The notes under the pieces: generated by a model | Databases searched by the model: none | Seen by the model: only the letters and a program-made list of their open reading frames with translations | Told to the model about the DNA's origin: nothing | NCBI RefSeq assembly: GCF_900105965.1 | Contig: NZ_FNTV01000001.1 | Location: forward strand, 1,054,001-1,118,000 | Reading direction: 5' to 3' | Length of the DNA stretch: 64,000 nt | Source: Arthrobacter alpinus | GTDB taxonomy: Bacteria; Actinomycetota; Actinomycetes; Actinomycetales; Micrococcaceae | Position numbers and translations under genes: made by a program | Part shown: piece by piece, positions 43,085 to 51,252 of the stretch | How positions within the stretch are numbered: position 1 is the first letter of the stretch | Layout of the letters: each line of letters begins with the position of its first letter

Positions 43085-44572
43085 TTGAGACGCGCAAAAA
43101 TTGTTGCGACTTTCGGGCCGGCAATCGCCAGCTATGAAAACACACTTGCGGTACTGGAGGCGGGCGTAAACGTAGCCCGCATGAACATGAGCCACGGCGA
43201 CTACACCGTGCACCAGAACACGTACGACAACGTCCGTAAGGCAGCCGAGTCACTGGGCAAGCCTGTTGCCATCATGGCTGACCTGCAGGGTCCCAAGATC
43301 CGTTTGGGTCGCTTTGCCAATGGCGAGGGCTACGCCCTGGCCGTCGGTGATGTCTTCACGATCACCACCGACGATGTTCCTGGTACCAAGGACATCTGCT
43401 CCACCACCTTGAAGTCCCTCACCGAGGACGTCAAGGTTGGCGACATCATGTTGATCGACGACGGCAAGGTGTCCGTTCGGGCAACTGCCGTCGACGCCGT
43501 CAAGGTTGTCACCGAAGTAATCGTTCCGGGCAAGGTTTCCAACAACAAGGGCATTAACCTGCCTGGTGTTGCTGTCAACGTTCCTGCCTTGAGCGAAAAG
43601 GACGAGGACGATCTGCGTTGGGCGCTTGCGTGCGGCGTGGACCTGGTTGCACTGTCATTCGTGCGTGACGCTGCTGACATCAGCCGTGTTCACGAGATCA
43701 TGGATGAAGAAGGCCGCCGCGTTCCCGTCATCGCCAAGATCGAGAAGCCGCAGGCCGTTGCGAACCTCGAGGCAATTGTTGATGCGTTTGACGCCATCAT
43801 GGTTGCCCGTGGTGACCTCGGTGTGGAGCTTCCCTTGGAAGATGTCCCGCTGGTTCAGAAGAAGTGCGTTGAAATGGCACGCCGCTGGGCCAAGCCCGTT
43901 ATCGTGGCAACCCAGGTTCTCGAATCCATGATCGAGAACCCGCGCCCCACCCGCGCAGAGGCTTCCGACTGTGCAAACGCAGTGCTCGACGGCGCAGATG
44001 CAGTTATGCTCTCCGGCGAGACAAGCGTTGGCGCTTTCCCGATCGAGACCGTCAAGGTCATGGCCCGGATCATCGAGGCTGCTGAAGCCGAAGATGGTAT
44101 GAAGCTCATCCCGAAGCTGGCTTCCGAGCCGAAGACCCGTGGTGGGGTTATCACCGCGGCTGCCGTGCAGATCGCCAAGCAGTTGGATGCAAAGTACATT
44201 GCAACCTTCACGCAGTCCGGCGACTCGGCACACCGCCTGTCCCGCCTGCGCCCGGCCAAGCCGGTTTTGGCCTTCACACCTGTGGAGAGCGTACGCAACC
44301 AGCTGGCACTGGCATGGGGCATTGAGCCCGTGTTGGTTCCCATGGTTGCTCACACCGATGCCATGACCGAGCAGGTTGACGCAACCCTGTTGGAGAAGGG
44401 CTTGGTAGAGGAGGGCGACTTGGTTGTTATTGCTGCCGGTTCCCCTCCCGGACAGGCTGGTTCCACCAACCTGGTCAAGGTTCACAAGGTTGGCGACCTC
44501 GCCGACCTGGGCAAGGCTGCAAATGGCGACCGTGCCAACCGCGAAAAGATTGGCCCCTGGCCCACCGACTAG
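43085..44572 (+). CDS. pyk: pyruvate kinase
   Basis: Last glycolytic ATP-forming step. 495 residues with a TTG start behind AAGGTAGG. It opens RRAKIVATFGPA; family motifs: NMSHGDYTVH, ADLQGPKIRLG, VIAKIEKPQAV, the K/Mg site MVARGDLGVELPLEDVP, and QVLESMIENPRPTRAEASD. The C-terminal allosteric domain starts at ~350. Terminator follows. Confidence 0.95.
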   Translation: MRRAKIVATFGPAIASYENTLAVLEAGVNVARMNMSHGDYTVHQNTYDNVRKAAESLGKPVAIMADLQGPKIRLGRFANGEGYALAVGDVFTITTDDVPGTKDICSTTLKSLTEDVKVGDIMLIDDGKVSVRATAVDAVKVVTEVIVPGKVSNNKGINLPGVAVNVPALSEKDEDDLRWALACGVDLVALSFVRDAADISRVHEIMDEEGRRVPVIAKIEKPQAVANLEAIVDAFDAIMVARGDLGVELPLEDVPLVQKKCVEMARRWAKPVIVATQVLESMIENPRPTRAEASDCANAVLDGADAVMLSGETSVGAFPIETVKVMARIIEAAEAEDGMKLIPKLASEPKTRGGVITAAAVQIAKQLDAKYIATFTQSGDSAHRLSRLRPAKPVLAFTPVESVRNQLALAWGIEPVLVPMVAHTDAMTEQVDATLLEKGLVEEGDLVVIAAGSPPGQAGSTNLVKVHKVGDLADLGKAANGDRANREKIGPWPTD

Positions 44573-44594
44573 CAGTCGCGGCCCGTTAGGGAAC

Positions 44595-44644
44595 GACGGC
44601 GGCACCCACCCTTCGCTTCATGCGTTGGGCGGGTGCCGCCGTCG
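44595..44644 (+). terminator. hairpin after pyk
   Basis: GACGGCGGCACCC and GGGTGCCGCCGTC pair perfectly, extended by CCC/GGG after a one-base mismatch. Confidence 0.75.
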
Positions 44645-44674
44645 TACTTTAAGGGAAAGTTTCCGCGGGAACGA

Positions 44675-44742
44675 AAAATGACACCGATTTCGCTTTCGGA
44701 TCCTGAAATACCTGGATCCGACAGCGAAATCGGTGTCATTTT
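44675..44742. repeat. long near-perfect inverted repeat between convergent genes
   Basis: AAAATGACACCGATTTCGCT and its complement, then TCGGATCC and GGATCCGA, separated by one T-C mismatch, form a 29-position stem around TGAAATACCT. With the flanking A and T runs it can terminate on both strands between pyk and the ANTAR regulator gene. The stem is longer and more exact than ordinary terminators here. Confidence 0.85.
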
Positions 44743-44785
44743 AGGCTGGCCGGCCTTGTGAGCCGGTGGTCAAGCCCGTGGAGAC

Positions 44786-45388
44786 CTAGTTGACCTGGTT
44801 GATGATGGTCTCGGCGACCTCGCGCATGCTCAGGCGGCGGTCCATGGAGGTCTTCTGGATCCAGCGGAAGGCCTCGGGCTCAGTGAGACCCATCTTGGTG
44901 GTCAGGAGGCTCTTGGCGCGCTCCACAAGCTTGCGTGTGGCGAACTGTTCCTGAAGGTCGGAAACCTCATTCTCGAGTGCCTTGATTTCCTCGTGGCGTG
45001 AGAGAGCGATTTCCAGGGCCGGGATGAGGTCGGCCGGTGTGAACGGTTTGACAACGTAGGCCATGGCGCCGGCGTCGCGTGCGCGCTCAACTAGTTCCTT
45101 CTGGCTGAAGGCGGTCAAGAGCACAACGGGGGCAATGCGGGCCTTGACGATGATCTCAGCAGCCGTGATGCCGTCCATGACGGGCATTTTGACGTCCATG
45201 AGGACCAGATCGGGCTTGAGTTCTTTAGCGAGCTCCACGGCCTTCTCACCGTTGTCGGCCTCGCCGACGACGTCGTAGCCTTCGCCACGGAGAATTTCCA
45301 TAATGTCCAAGCGGATCAAGGTTTCATCCTCGGCAACAATGACACGGCGTGCGGGGGAGGTGGAGGATGACTCCGTCTGTTCAGACAC
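44786..45388 (-). CDS. response regulator with ANTAR RNA-binding domain (PdtaR-like)
   Basis: 200 residues from the GTG at 45388 (GGAG at proper distance); upstream codons in frame have no start signal. Receiver domain 15-130 with phospho-acceptor Asp65 in LVLMDVKMP, Thr92 and Lys114 in VVKPF. ANTAR domain ~138-195 (ATRKLVERAKSLLTTKMGLT, ending AETIINQ) binds paired hairpins in mRNA and stops premature termination. Orphan here; its kinase partner is not in the window. Related regulators in actinobacteria respond to a PdtaS-type kinase. Confidence 0.92.
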   Translation of the reverse strand: MSEQTESSSTSPARRVIVAEDETLIRLDIMEILRGEGYDVVGEADNGEKAVELAKELKPDLVLMDVKMPVMDGITAAEIIVKARIAPVVLLTAFSQKELVERARDAGAMAYVVKPFTPADLIPALEIALSRHEEIKALENEVSDLQEQFATRKLVERAKSLLTTKMGLTEPEAFRWIQKTSMDRRLSMREVAETIINQVN

Positions 45389-45568
45389 AAAAACTCCTAA
45401 GTATGAGGTGAAGTACACCACAATTGGTAAAAATTTGGCCCCTAGAGGGCTTCGATTCCACAAACTACCCTATCTCCATGTAGAGTAGTTGCGCGCACTC
45501 GTTCGGAAGCGATTCATGAACAAGAGCGTGATCTTCGTAACAGTGATCATTTGATCGCTTTTGCTAAG

Positions 45569-45649
45569 GCCCAAGTGGCGGAACGGCAGACGCGCTGCAC
45601 TCAAAATGCAGTATCGAAAGGTGTGTGGGTTCGAATCCCACCTTGGGCA
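45569..45649 (+). tRNA. tRNA-Leu (CAA)
   Basis: GCCCAAG pairs with CTTGGGC, discriminator A; anticodon stem CTGCA/TGCAG with loop CTCAAAA; a long variable arm as expected for Leu. The accessory region begins directly behind its 3' end. Confidence 0.92.
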
Positions 45650-45655
45650 CGCTTG

Positions 45656-45677
45656 ACCCCCTGTTTACAGGGGGTTT
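45656..45677 (+). terminator. terminator of tRNA-Leu
   Basis: ACCCCCTG and CAGGGGGT pair around TTTA, followed by TTTT. Confidence 0.85.
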
Positions 45678-46324
45678 TCGTGTTTAAGCGTTGACACGAT
45701 GTTGACAGCTGTTGACCGGTTGCTCCCCTGAGGGGTCTTGTTATGCGGCGTCCTGGTAATCTAACGCCGATTTAGCTGTTTGTTATTGGCGGCTCCTTGT
45801 TGGATGCGTTGGGGATTTTCCCCTACACCTAGTTCATGGTCCGCCGAAGGCCTAACTACATGACTTGGGGTGGCAACCAGGTCAGAACACGAAGATTTCT
45901 TCTGTATACAGCCGTCACTGTTCATGCTGTGAGGGTGTCCCCGGCTCGAGACCATTGATTGTCCGAGTGCCGGTGACCAATGTGCGCGCTCACGAGTCCG
46001 TACTGGTCCACCCGAATAGTACGAGCAATCATATTGTGCTCATGAAACCGTCTCGCTACCAGAGGGCGCCAATAGACGGCCCCTAATTCCCAGGACGCTA
46101 GTAGGCAGAAACTCATGGCCCTTAGCTGGTGTCCACAAAAACAGGCGAGGAATAGACGAAAGCCCTGTCCTGAAGTGGAGGGTTTTTGTCAACGATGTCT
46201 CGCTACATCAGTCAACGGTGTCGCTACACATCAAAATTGTTCCTCAGGCGGGAATTGGGCCCACGACCACGAGATTAGAAGGGCAGGCATCCGGTGGCCC
46301 CGAGATTGAGGCTAGGAGGAGCGA
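45678..46324. other. gene-poor junction behind tRNA-Leu
   Basis: No supported gene. At 46187-46233 two near-identical direct units of ~23 bases (GTCAACGATGTCTCGCTACA and GTCAACGGTGTCGCTACACA) look like the end of an IS481-type element, but no transposase frame is left. Another TTGACA-rich stretch is at 45688-45718. Best read as a worn-down element junction. Confidence 0.4.
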
Positions 46325-46325
46325 C

Positions 46326-46952
46326 TCACATGCTGCTGTGCCAGCCAGCCAGTGCTTCGTTGAGGGCTTCCATTCGCCATTGTTTTAAGCTTCCCTCTGC
46401 GCGTCTTTGGTGTTGGGTGTGCAGCCAAACCCCGAGGCTATACTCGTGTTCGCTGTCGTAGCGCTTGTATCGGGGGAGACTACCTGTCTCCGTGACGAAT
46501 GCCTGTAGGTCTGCGAGGCGGTGTCGCCAGTGCTCGTCCCGATTTACTGAGGGCTCTCGGTATGTCCAGCCAGGCAGCATGTCCATGAGCGTGATCTGAA
46601 TGTCGGGGAGTTCGCCACGGATATGTAGAGCGCGCTGGTGGGCGACCCACCGGGCCAACGAGGATTCTTCCTCATCACTACCGACAGCGGGTAGCCTGGC
46701 GTTCGCTGCAAGGAAGATTTGGGTGGCTTTGTAGCGTCGTTGCCAGTGCGTGGTGGGCCAGCCTGGGTCGCGTGCCGCGTTGGCCGCATCGTGAATGGAT
46801 CGGATCTCATCGTCGTAGATTTGCCTGACCTGCAGGTGTCGGTGCACGGTCGAGAGTGGCCGGCCGGTTAGATCGGAGATCTCGCGCACGGTCATGCCCG
46901 ACTTGTACATGCGATCCCACGACGGGTGCAACGAGATATCCCAGCGCAACAT
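46326..46952 (-). CDS. helicase-associated-domain protein with N-terminal HTH (right copy)
   Basis: A 208-residue twin of the protein at 14405-15031. Same HTH and two HA-domain repeats, each ending in an LPGW or LAGW motif. Differences cluster in the second HA repeat (RHRLADLQAFVTETGSLP against RERLAQLHAFVEETGAMP). Same TAGCGT-six-base-ATG promoter. The length is unchanged and no stop is gained, so both copies appear functional. It ends ~680 bases from the 3' end of tRNA-Leu. Confidence 0.72.
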   Translation of the reverse strand: MLRWDISLHPSWDRMYKSGMTVREISDLTGRPLSTVHRHLQVRQIYDDEIRSIHDAANAARDPGWPTTHWQRRYKATQIFLAANARLPAVGSDEEESSLARWVAHQRALHIRGELPDIQITLMDMLPGWTYREPSVNRDEHWRHRLADLQAFVTETGSLPRYKRYDSEHEYSLGVWLHTQHQRRAEGSLKQWRMEALNEALAGWHSSM

Positions 46953-46968
46953 GCGTCCACGCTAAACC

Positions 46969-47301
46969 ATGCCGTCGTCTTTGTCAGTGCCTGCCCATAG
47001 TGTGCTGGACATGGAGAGTGTGGAAGTGGAAACCGCACACGGCGCCCCTGTCTCATTCATCCGGGCTGGCCGGTCGTGGCATGCGGGCGCGCCGCCGGTG
47101 CGGTGGTTTGAGCGGGTGGCGTGGTGGGAGACAGCGCAGCGCGCACCCAAGGATGGCATGCTGCGGATCGACGCTGAGGTGTGGATGGTGCAGGCAAGGA
47201 TCGGGCACAACCAACGCAGCCCCTTGGTCACCTTCGAGCTGATTCTCGGGCACGACCGCGAGTCGTGGTCGGTGCGGTCCATGGAGGCTGTGGCGGCGTG
47301 A
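46969..47301 (+). CDS. 110-residue cassette protein, DUF6504-like (right copy)
   Basis: Twin of 14056-14388, same length, with many conservative changes (RAGRSWHAGAPPVRWFERVAWW against RDGRTWHVGAVPVRWFERVPWW). Diverges from the 208-aa gene with 16 bases between ATGs. The aromatic and Arg positions of the beta-barrel pattern are kept. Confidence 0.6.
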   Translation: MPSSLSVPAHSVLDMESVEVETAHGAPVSFIRAGRSWHAGAPPVRWFERVAWWETAQRAPKDGMLRIDAEVWMVQARIGHNQRSPLVTFELILGHDRESWSVRSMEAVAA

Positions 47302-47332
47302 GTTTGTCACACGCTCGGGCTATGGTTGCCCC

Positions 47333-47482
47333 ATGATGATCACGGCATTGGTGGAGACTATTGAGACGGGCGCCCTGGAGGTCACGTCGGTGGAGTGTCA
47401 GGACTACACGCAGGGCTTTGAGCAGCTCAAGCGAACCCTACGTGAGGGTGTACGGCTGGTGAGTGTGCGGCCTGAGCGGTAG
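47333..47482 (+). CDS. 49-residue cassette protein (right copy)
   Basis: MMITALVETIETGALEVTSV ... QLKRTLREGVRLVSVRPER. TATGGT lies six bases before the ATG, the same as in the left copy. Differs from the left copy at a handful of residues. Function unknown. Confidence 0.65.
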   Translation: MMITALVETIETGALEVTSVECQDYTQGFEQLKRTLREGVRLVSVRPER

Positions 47483-47495
47483 TTGGTAGCGACAG

Positions 47496-47525
47496 CAAGG
47501 CCCCACCCTTGAGAGTGGGGCCTTA
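47496..47525 (+). terminator. terminator after the 49-residue gene (right copy)
   Basis: AAGGCCCCAC and GTGGGGCCTT pair around CCTTGAGA. Equivalent in place, not in sequence, to 13838-13868. Confidence 0.75.
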
Positions 47526-47528
47526 CGT

Positions 47529-47765
47529 ATGTGCACGTTTGCACGATTCCCCATCACCGACGAGCCGACGGCGAACCTCGAACTCTTCAAGTCCCGCCAG
47601 GAACACGGCCAACCCAGGATCTCAGTAGTTCCAGCTTGTGGCATTGCCGAAACGGAACTCGTACCCATATCGATCCATGACTTGAGCCTAAACGCCACGT
47701 CACTGGGAAGCCCCGGAAACGACCGCGTTCGCCTCCACGTGCAGTGCCAAGATGGAGGAATTTGA
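47529..47765 (+). CDS. possible 78-residue protein, unique to the right cassette copy
   Basis: The frame (MCTFARFPITDEPTANLELF ... RVRLHVQCQDGGI) occupies almost exactly the ~200 bases missing from the left copy. No ribosome site or leaderless promoter is clear. Either a small gene deleted from the left copy or an insertion here. Confidence 0.35.
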   Translation: MCTFARFPITDEPTANLELFKSRQEHGQPRISVVPACGIAETELVPISIHDLSLNATSLGSPGNDRVRLHVQCQDGGI

Positions 47766-47854
47766 TGCTGGACGGGCCACAAGGGCGTGCCTAAAATTGG
47801 TGCCACACAGCTTCCCTATGGTCTCAGAATCTTGTTTCGAAAGGGTGATAAGTG

Positions 47855-48151
47855 ATGTTCAAGCAAAGCAAAAACACATCAGATCCCCACGCCCTGGAGC
47901 GAATCCAGACCGGCGAAACGGACCAGATTTGGTGCGATGAATGCGAAACAGATGAGTACGTGCTCATTGAAAGTGCACGACGCCGCCGACGCAACGATGC
48001 AGGGGTTTGGGATGTTGACTACACCTGCATGAACTGCGACAATTTCTACGGCCATGAAATCGAAATAGACGACCTCAACACCGCCACGGCACACGCAATC
48101 ATTACCGTTATGCAAGAGCCAGGACACAGCGCGAGAGTGAACCCCGACTAG
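47855..48151 (+). CDS. zinc-ribbon protein of the duplicated cassette (right copy)
   Basis: A 98-residue twin of 13403-13699, with IWCDECETDEYV and YTCMNCDNFYGHEI. Six residues differ and both CxxC pairs are kept. Same ribosome site (GAAAGGGTG) and same ATG choice. Confidence 0.7.
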   Translation: MFKQSKNTSDPHALERIQTGETDQIWCDECETDEYVLIESARRRRRNDAGVWDVDYTCMNCDNFYGHEIEIDDLNTATAHAIITVMQEPGHSARVNPD

Positions 48152-48192
48152 GCCATGGGGCTCGCCGTGGACACTGTCTCTCCCTGCATGAG

Positions 48193-48228
48193 GGTAGCCA
48201 TCGACTCTGCGCCGGGTCGGTGGCTACC
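48193..48228 (+). terminator. hairpin downstream of the zinc-ribbon gene (right copy)
   Basis: GGTAGCCATCGAC pairs with GTCGGTGGCTACC with one G-T; compensates the left copy's change at 13326-13361, so the structure is conserved. Confidence 0.6.
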
Positions 48229-48454
48229 TTTACTGTGTTGGCATTAGTGGCTCAACTTCAAGACGGCCCCGTTCATTGGCGGTCTCGTCCCACACAGTCA
48301 ACACCCTTTAATTATGAAACTTGCCAACCAACGTGGCAACAAGCTGGAGGTCATGATTCCGACGTTCCCGAGCCCGCCGGGACTGAGGCCATTTAGCCGG
48401 TGAGGGAACTGCCTCGGCTCTTCTTGACGCCTTGACCTGCCCAAGGCTTAGTTG

Positions 48455-48489
48455 CCCATTTCAGGGAACCCGCTACGGGACGTTGCAAG
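48455..48489 (+). repeat. dispersed hairpin repeat, copy 1
   Basis: Core AGGGAACCCGCTACGGGAC. Part of the family with consensus TGTCCG-CAGGGGAAC-nnTTAn-CGGGACA. Confidence 0.6.
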
Positions 48490-48527
48490 GACCTATATAT
48501 CCCGTCGTCAGCTTGTTACCTTTAGCT

Positions 48528-48788
48528 ATGAATGGAGATAAGTTGCGGCAGTCATCAGTCGTGCAGGTGCGGGCGTTCAGGAATAATCGTTTCGTTTTAG
48601 CGGCAAGCTTCTTTATCTCCTCCTTTGTGCTCTTTGAACGGGACTCTTCTATCAAAACGTGGGTAGCTGTCGCTGCGCTGGCCCTTGGTAGCTTCTGCGT
48701 TTACCAAGCAATTCGGGCTTGGATGGAACTCAAAAGTCGGGAAGGAGACAGTCCAACAGGACAAGAGCACACCACCAACGAGCCGTGA
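48528..48788 (+). CDS. small membrane protein
   Basis: 86 residues from ATG 48528: basic N-terminus, two helices (VLAASFFISSFVLFE and WVAVAALALGSFCVYQAI), polar tail (GDSPTGQEHTTNEP). TACCTT lies five bases before the ATG, which fixes the start; the frame is open further upstream but runs through the repeat at 48455-48489. No family recognised. Confidence 0.6.
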   Translation: MNGDKLRQSSVVQVRAFRNNRFVLAASFFISSFVLFERDSSIKTWVAVAALALGSFCVYQAIRAWMELKSREGDSPTGQEHTTNEP

Positions 48789-48810
48789 GGAAAAACCAGC
48801 GAAGTTCTCT

Positions 48811-48850
48811 CCTGTGCCCGGAGATGGAACCGCCTGCGGGACAGGTAGTG
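48811..48850 (+). repeat. dispersed hairpin repeat, copy 2
   Basis: CCTGTGCCCG and CGGGACAGG form a 9-bp stem with one bulge around GAGATGGAACCGCCTG. Confidence 0.6.
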
Positions 48851-48896
48851 CCTCCGGCTACCCTGACGCGGATGATGGCTCATGGAGGCGTGGGCG

Positions 48897-49427
48897 TCAA
48901 TTCTTTGGATCGAGATTGGGCGTAGTTACAGCGTCGAAAATGGGGTCATCGTGGCGGATAGAGAACCGTCCGATTCCCGCTGCGGCTCCCACTATCCCAC
49001 CGAGGGCAAGGTGGAATCCACCCAATGTGCCCGGGGATACGAGGAACGCGATAGCGATTCCGAACGCGCAGAAGCTGACGCCGAAGACCAGTACGTGTAT
49101 CCACTGCCGGGCTACCGGACGAAGTACATATTCGACGAGCAGTGCAAGGGGTGTGCCGACCAGTACGGCGACAAAGAAGCTGCCCATCAGCATGATGGCC
49201 CATAGGCTCAAAACCCATGATGCAGTCGATGTGAGCGAATCAATCAAGGCAAGTGTTATGGAAACAAGAGACCAGAAGCCGAAGGCAACGACCCAACCTT
49301 TGACGAATGTACGACGCCCCAATCTGGCCCGGTGATGGCCCAGAGGTTCTTGACCCGGACGACGACGCGCCACGACGGCGTTGTTGCCTTGCCAAAAGAA
49401 CTCGTCTTCATTCTTCTTTCCCCACAT
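48897..49427 (-). CDS. membrane protein of unknown function
   Basis: 176 residues from ATG 49427; GTG at 49433 is an alternative, but TAGCGT is six bases before the ATG. Charged N-terminal ~40 residues, then four helices (VVAFGFWSLVSITLALID, WVLSLWAIMLMGSFFVAVLVG, IHVLVFGVSFCAFGIAIAFL, GGFHLALGGIVGAAAGIG). No enzyme motif. It may be of the small actinobacterial membrane-protein sort with no known function. Confidence 0.65.
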   Translation of the reverse strand: MWGKKNEDEFFWQGNNAVVARRRPGQEPLGHHRARLGRRTFVKGWVVAFGFWSLVSITLALIDSLTSTASWVLSLWAIMLMGSFFVAVLVGTPLALLVEYVLRPVARQWIHVLVFGVSFCAFGIAIAFLVSPGTLGGFHLALGGIVGAAAGIGRFSIRHDDPIFDAVTTPNLDPKN

Positions 49428-49445
49428 ATTCACACGCTAGCCCGA

Positions 49446-49484
49446 AGCGTCCGAAAGTGGAACGTTCAGCGGGACTGTGTTGGG
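49446..49484 (+). repeat. dispersed hairpin repeat, copy 3
   Basis: GTCCGAAAGTGGAAC then GTTCAGCGGGACTGTGTT; GTCCG and CGGGAC can pair. Confidence 0.55.
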
Positions 49485-49581
49485 TGAGACGCTCAACGGA
49501 GTCCTGCTTTCGGCGTCCGATGCGACGTGAAGGCGAACTGGCTCAGAAATATTGAGCGTCACCCTGGGTTAGGCTCAGTCA

Positions 49582-49980
49582 ATGGATTGGTTTTGGAACA
49601 CCGTGCTCATAGTTGGCTTCGCCGGTGTCGTCATACGTTCGTTGGTCGCGTTCCAACGTCACCTTTCCAAGCCTGGCGGTCGCACAGGGACTGGTGGGGC
49701 AGCAGGCATCGGTTTGATGGAGAGCCTGTTCGCACCATCGAGCTATGAAGCTCGAATCGAGCTAGAACGACAGGGCCAAAAGCAAGCTCCGGCGCCCGTA
49801 CCGGGGGACCCTTTGCGCACTCTCCAAGTTGCAGTGAACGATGAAGGTTTGCCCTCCCGCGTCGTTTTAGTGCCAACAATTCTCTGCTCTAAGACTCGAT
49901 TTGTTCGACGGGAAACGGCACGCAAAACGTCCGCAGGGGAACCCCTTCGGGACATTCTGTTTTCGTTGAGCCCTTTGTAG
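49582..49980 (+). CDS. membrane-anchored protein of unknown function
   Basis: 132 residues. One N-terminal helix (WNTVLIVGFAGVVIRSLVAF), a Gly-rich stretch and a soluble domain (~55-110). TAGGCT lies six bases before the ATG. The last ~17 codons run through a copy of the dispersed hairpin repeat (49928-49965), so the natural C-terminus may have been replaced. No family recognised. Confidence 0.55.
   Translation: MDWFWNTVLIVGFAGVVIRSLVAFQRHLSKPGGRTGTGGAAGIGLMESLFAPSSYEARIELERQGQKQAPAPVPGDPLRTLQVAVNDEGLPSRVVLVPTILCSKTRFVRRETARKTSAGEPLRDILFSLSPL
49928..49965 (+). repeat. dispersed hairpin repeat, copy 4, inside a coding end
   Basis: GTCCGCAGGGGAACCCCTTC then GGGAC; nested GTCC/GGGAC and GGGG/CCCC pairs. 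Confidence 0.65.
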
Positions 49981-50077
49981 ATTTTCGTTGTGCTGTTCCT
50001 ATTGCTCGGCACTCACGTTTGTTATCCCGGACGGGTTTGTCTGTGGCCAATGGGCCCGCTTGTTGAGGGGGAGTGCG

Positions 50078-50722
50078 CTATTGGGGGTTTGGATCATCTG
50101 AGATGATCGGCCAGCCCTTCTCGTCCACGGGAAAGCTTTCGATGACTTTCATCGTTGATGTGTCGATGATGACGACGGAATTCTTGGGCCAGGATGGATC
50201 TGGCACGACTTCAAAATGCACGTAGGAGATCAGTGTTGGCTGGCCGGCGTCGTTCTTGGCCCGGTTTGAGGCGTCAACGATCTGATTCGAGGTTGTATTC
50301 ACGGCGACAGTTTCCTTTGGCAGGCCTGCCGAGCTTCCCTCCGAGGGCGTGCCATTCCACCATCCTTCGTAACCGCCGATTGCCATGGAATCTTGCGGCC
50401 GGTATGAATGATCCGCTGACGAGCCATGGAGACCGATCGCGGCAGCGGCGACAACGGCGACCGTGGATCCAGCGATTCCCAAAATTAGTTTCATTTTCTT
50501 CCCCCTTGATGAATGCGACAGCAGGATGCTCGCGCGGTGAACTAGTTCTTTGAATCTTGATGTCGCCGAAGAACGCAGAGCCGCGAGCAAGAGAGATGAT
50601 CTTGAAATCCCTAGCTCCGGGCCATCGCGAAGATCGGCTCGCCATTGCTCTTCGCGGATGTGCCGCAACCGAGCTGGAGTAAGTGCCACACAAATGCCGA
50701 GGAGATATTCTCCGCGGTTCAT
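50078..50722 (-). CDS. membrane protein encoded with a PadR regulator
   Basis: 214 residues. The N-terminal ~55 residues (LTPARLRHIREEQWRADLRD, LLLAALRSS) match the helical segment often found on proteins encoded behind PadR regulators. One helix (LILGIAGSTVAVVAAAAIGL) follows, then an extracytoplasmic ~120-residue domain ending in FPVDEKGWPIISDDPNPQ. ATG overlaps the padR stop by four bases, so the two are coupled. The role is unknown; possibly an envelope-stress or export component. Confidence 0.7.
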   Translation of the reverse strand: MNRGEYLLGICVALTPARLRHIREEQWRADLRDGPELGISRSSLLLAALRSSATSRFKELVHRASILLSHSSRGKKMKLILGIAGSTVAVVAAAAIGLHGSSADHSYRPQDSMAIGGYEGWWNGTPSEGSSAGLPKETVAVNTTSNQIVDASNRAKNDAGQPTLISYVHFEVVPDPSWPKNSVVIIDTSTMKVIESFPVDEKGWPIISDDPNPQ

Positions 50723-51054
50723 ACCTGGGCCCAGGAGTTGGTGCGCAGGGCCGCGGCGGGACGAGGAGCCGTTTTAGTATCCTTTGCCCGCTGCGTTTTT
50801 ACATATGCCAGTGCCAGTGGCCGAGCCCCAGGTACCAGTCGGTAGTAGCGGCGACGGGGACCCTTGCGGGCTTCCTCGGTGTCCCATTCCCCATCGATCC
50901 ACCCTGAAGATTCCAGACGTTCCAGGATTGGATAGATGGTCCCTGGTTTCTTGCCGGCTTCTTTCACGATCTGCAGCCCCCAAACTCTTTCCGCAGATAG
51001 AAGCGACTCAAGTACCAGTGCCGTCGCTGGTGTAACCCGACCAATATTCTTCAT
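50719..51054 (-). CDS. PadR family transcriptional regulator
   Basis: 111 residues. The winged helix is seen as TPATALVLESLL, WGLQIVKEAGKKPGTIYPIL and GWIDGEWDTEEARKGPRRRYYRL, the PadR signature; the C-terminal dimer helix is short. TAGATT lies six bases before the ATG, so the mRNA is probably leaderless. A palindrome over the promoter (51062-51083) suggests autorepression of the two-gene operon. Confidence 0.88.
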   Translation of the reverse strand: MKNIGRVTPATALVLESLLSAERVWGLQIVKEAGKKPGTIYPILERLESSGWIDGEWDTEEARKGPRRRYYRLVPGARPLALAYVKTQRAKDTKTAPRPAAALRTNSWAQV

Positions 51055-51094
51055 AGGACAAATCTAACTATATAGATTTAGATGTCAAGTCCTA
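51055..51094 (-). promoter_or_regulatory. promoter and palindromic operator of the padR operon
   Basis: On the minus strand TTGACA is followed after 16 bases by TAGATT and six bases later by the ATG. The interval is covered by an imperfect palindrome (ATCTAACTATATAGATTT continuing AGAT, 51062-51083), a good PadR binding candidate. Confidence 0.65.
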
Positions 51095-51252
51095 TGTCAC
51101 TGTTGCCCACATATTTGAGTACCTGCGTCTAGCTGCGCCTAGCGCCAGGTAGGGCATCCTACTGAAAAGGATAAGGAACACTCTGTAACTCCGGGCGAGC
51201 AACACTTAGTTGGACTGTGTCGCGCATATTAGGATTCAGTGGTGGTGTTTGA

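Larger units (their letters stand above)
46325..48345 (-). repeat. right copy of the inverted ~2-kb duplication
   Basis: Matches 13213-15031 in opposite orientation (gene order 208-aa, 110-aa, 49-aa, zinc-ribbon). The 47530-47735 part has no counterpart in the left copy. The end near 48320-48345 (AAACTTGCCAACCAACGTGG) corresponds to 13213-13245. Confidence 0.9.

Noticed and set aside
43655..44605. 316-codon minus-strand frame inside pyk
   Set aside because: Antisense shadow of pyk, Gly/Leu/His-rich.
45922..46116. Minus-strand frame RRFHEHNMIARTIRVDQYG as transposase remnant
   Set aside because: No transposase motif can be recognised and no start; left as unassigned.
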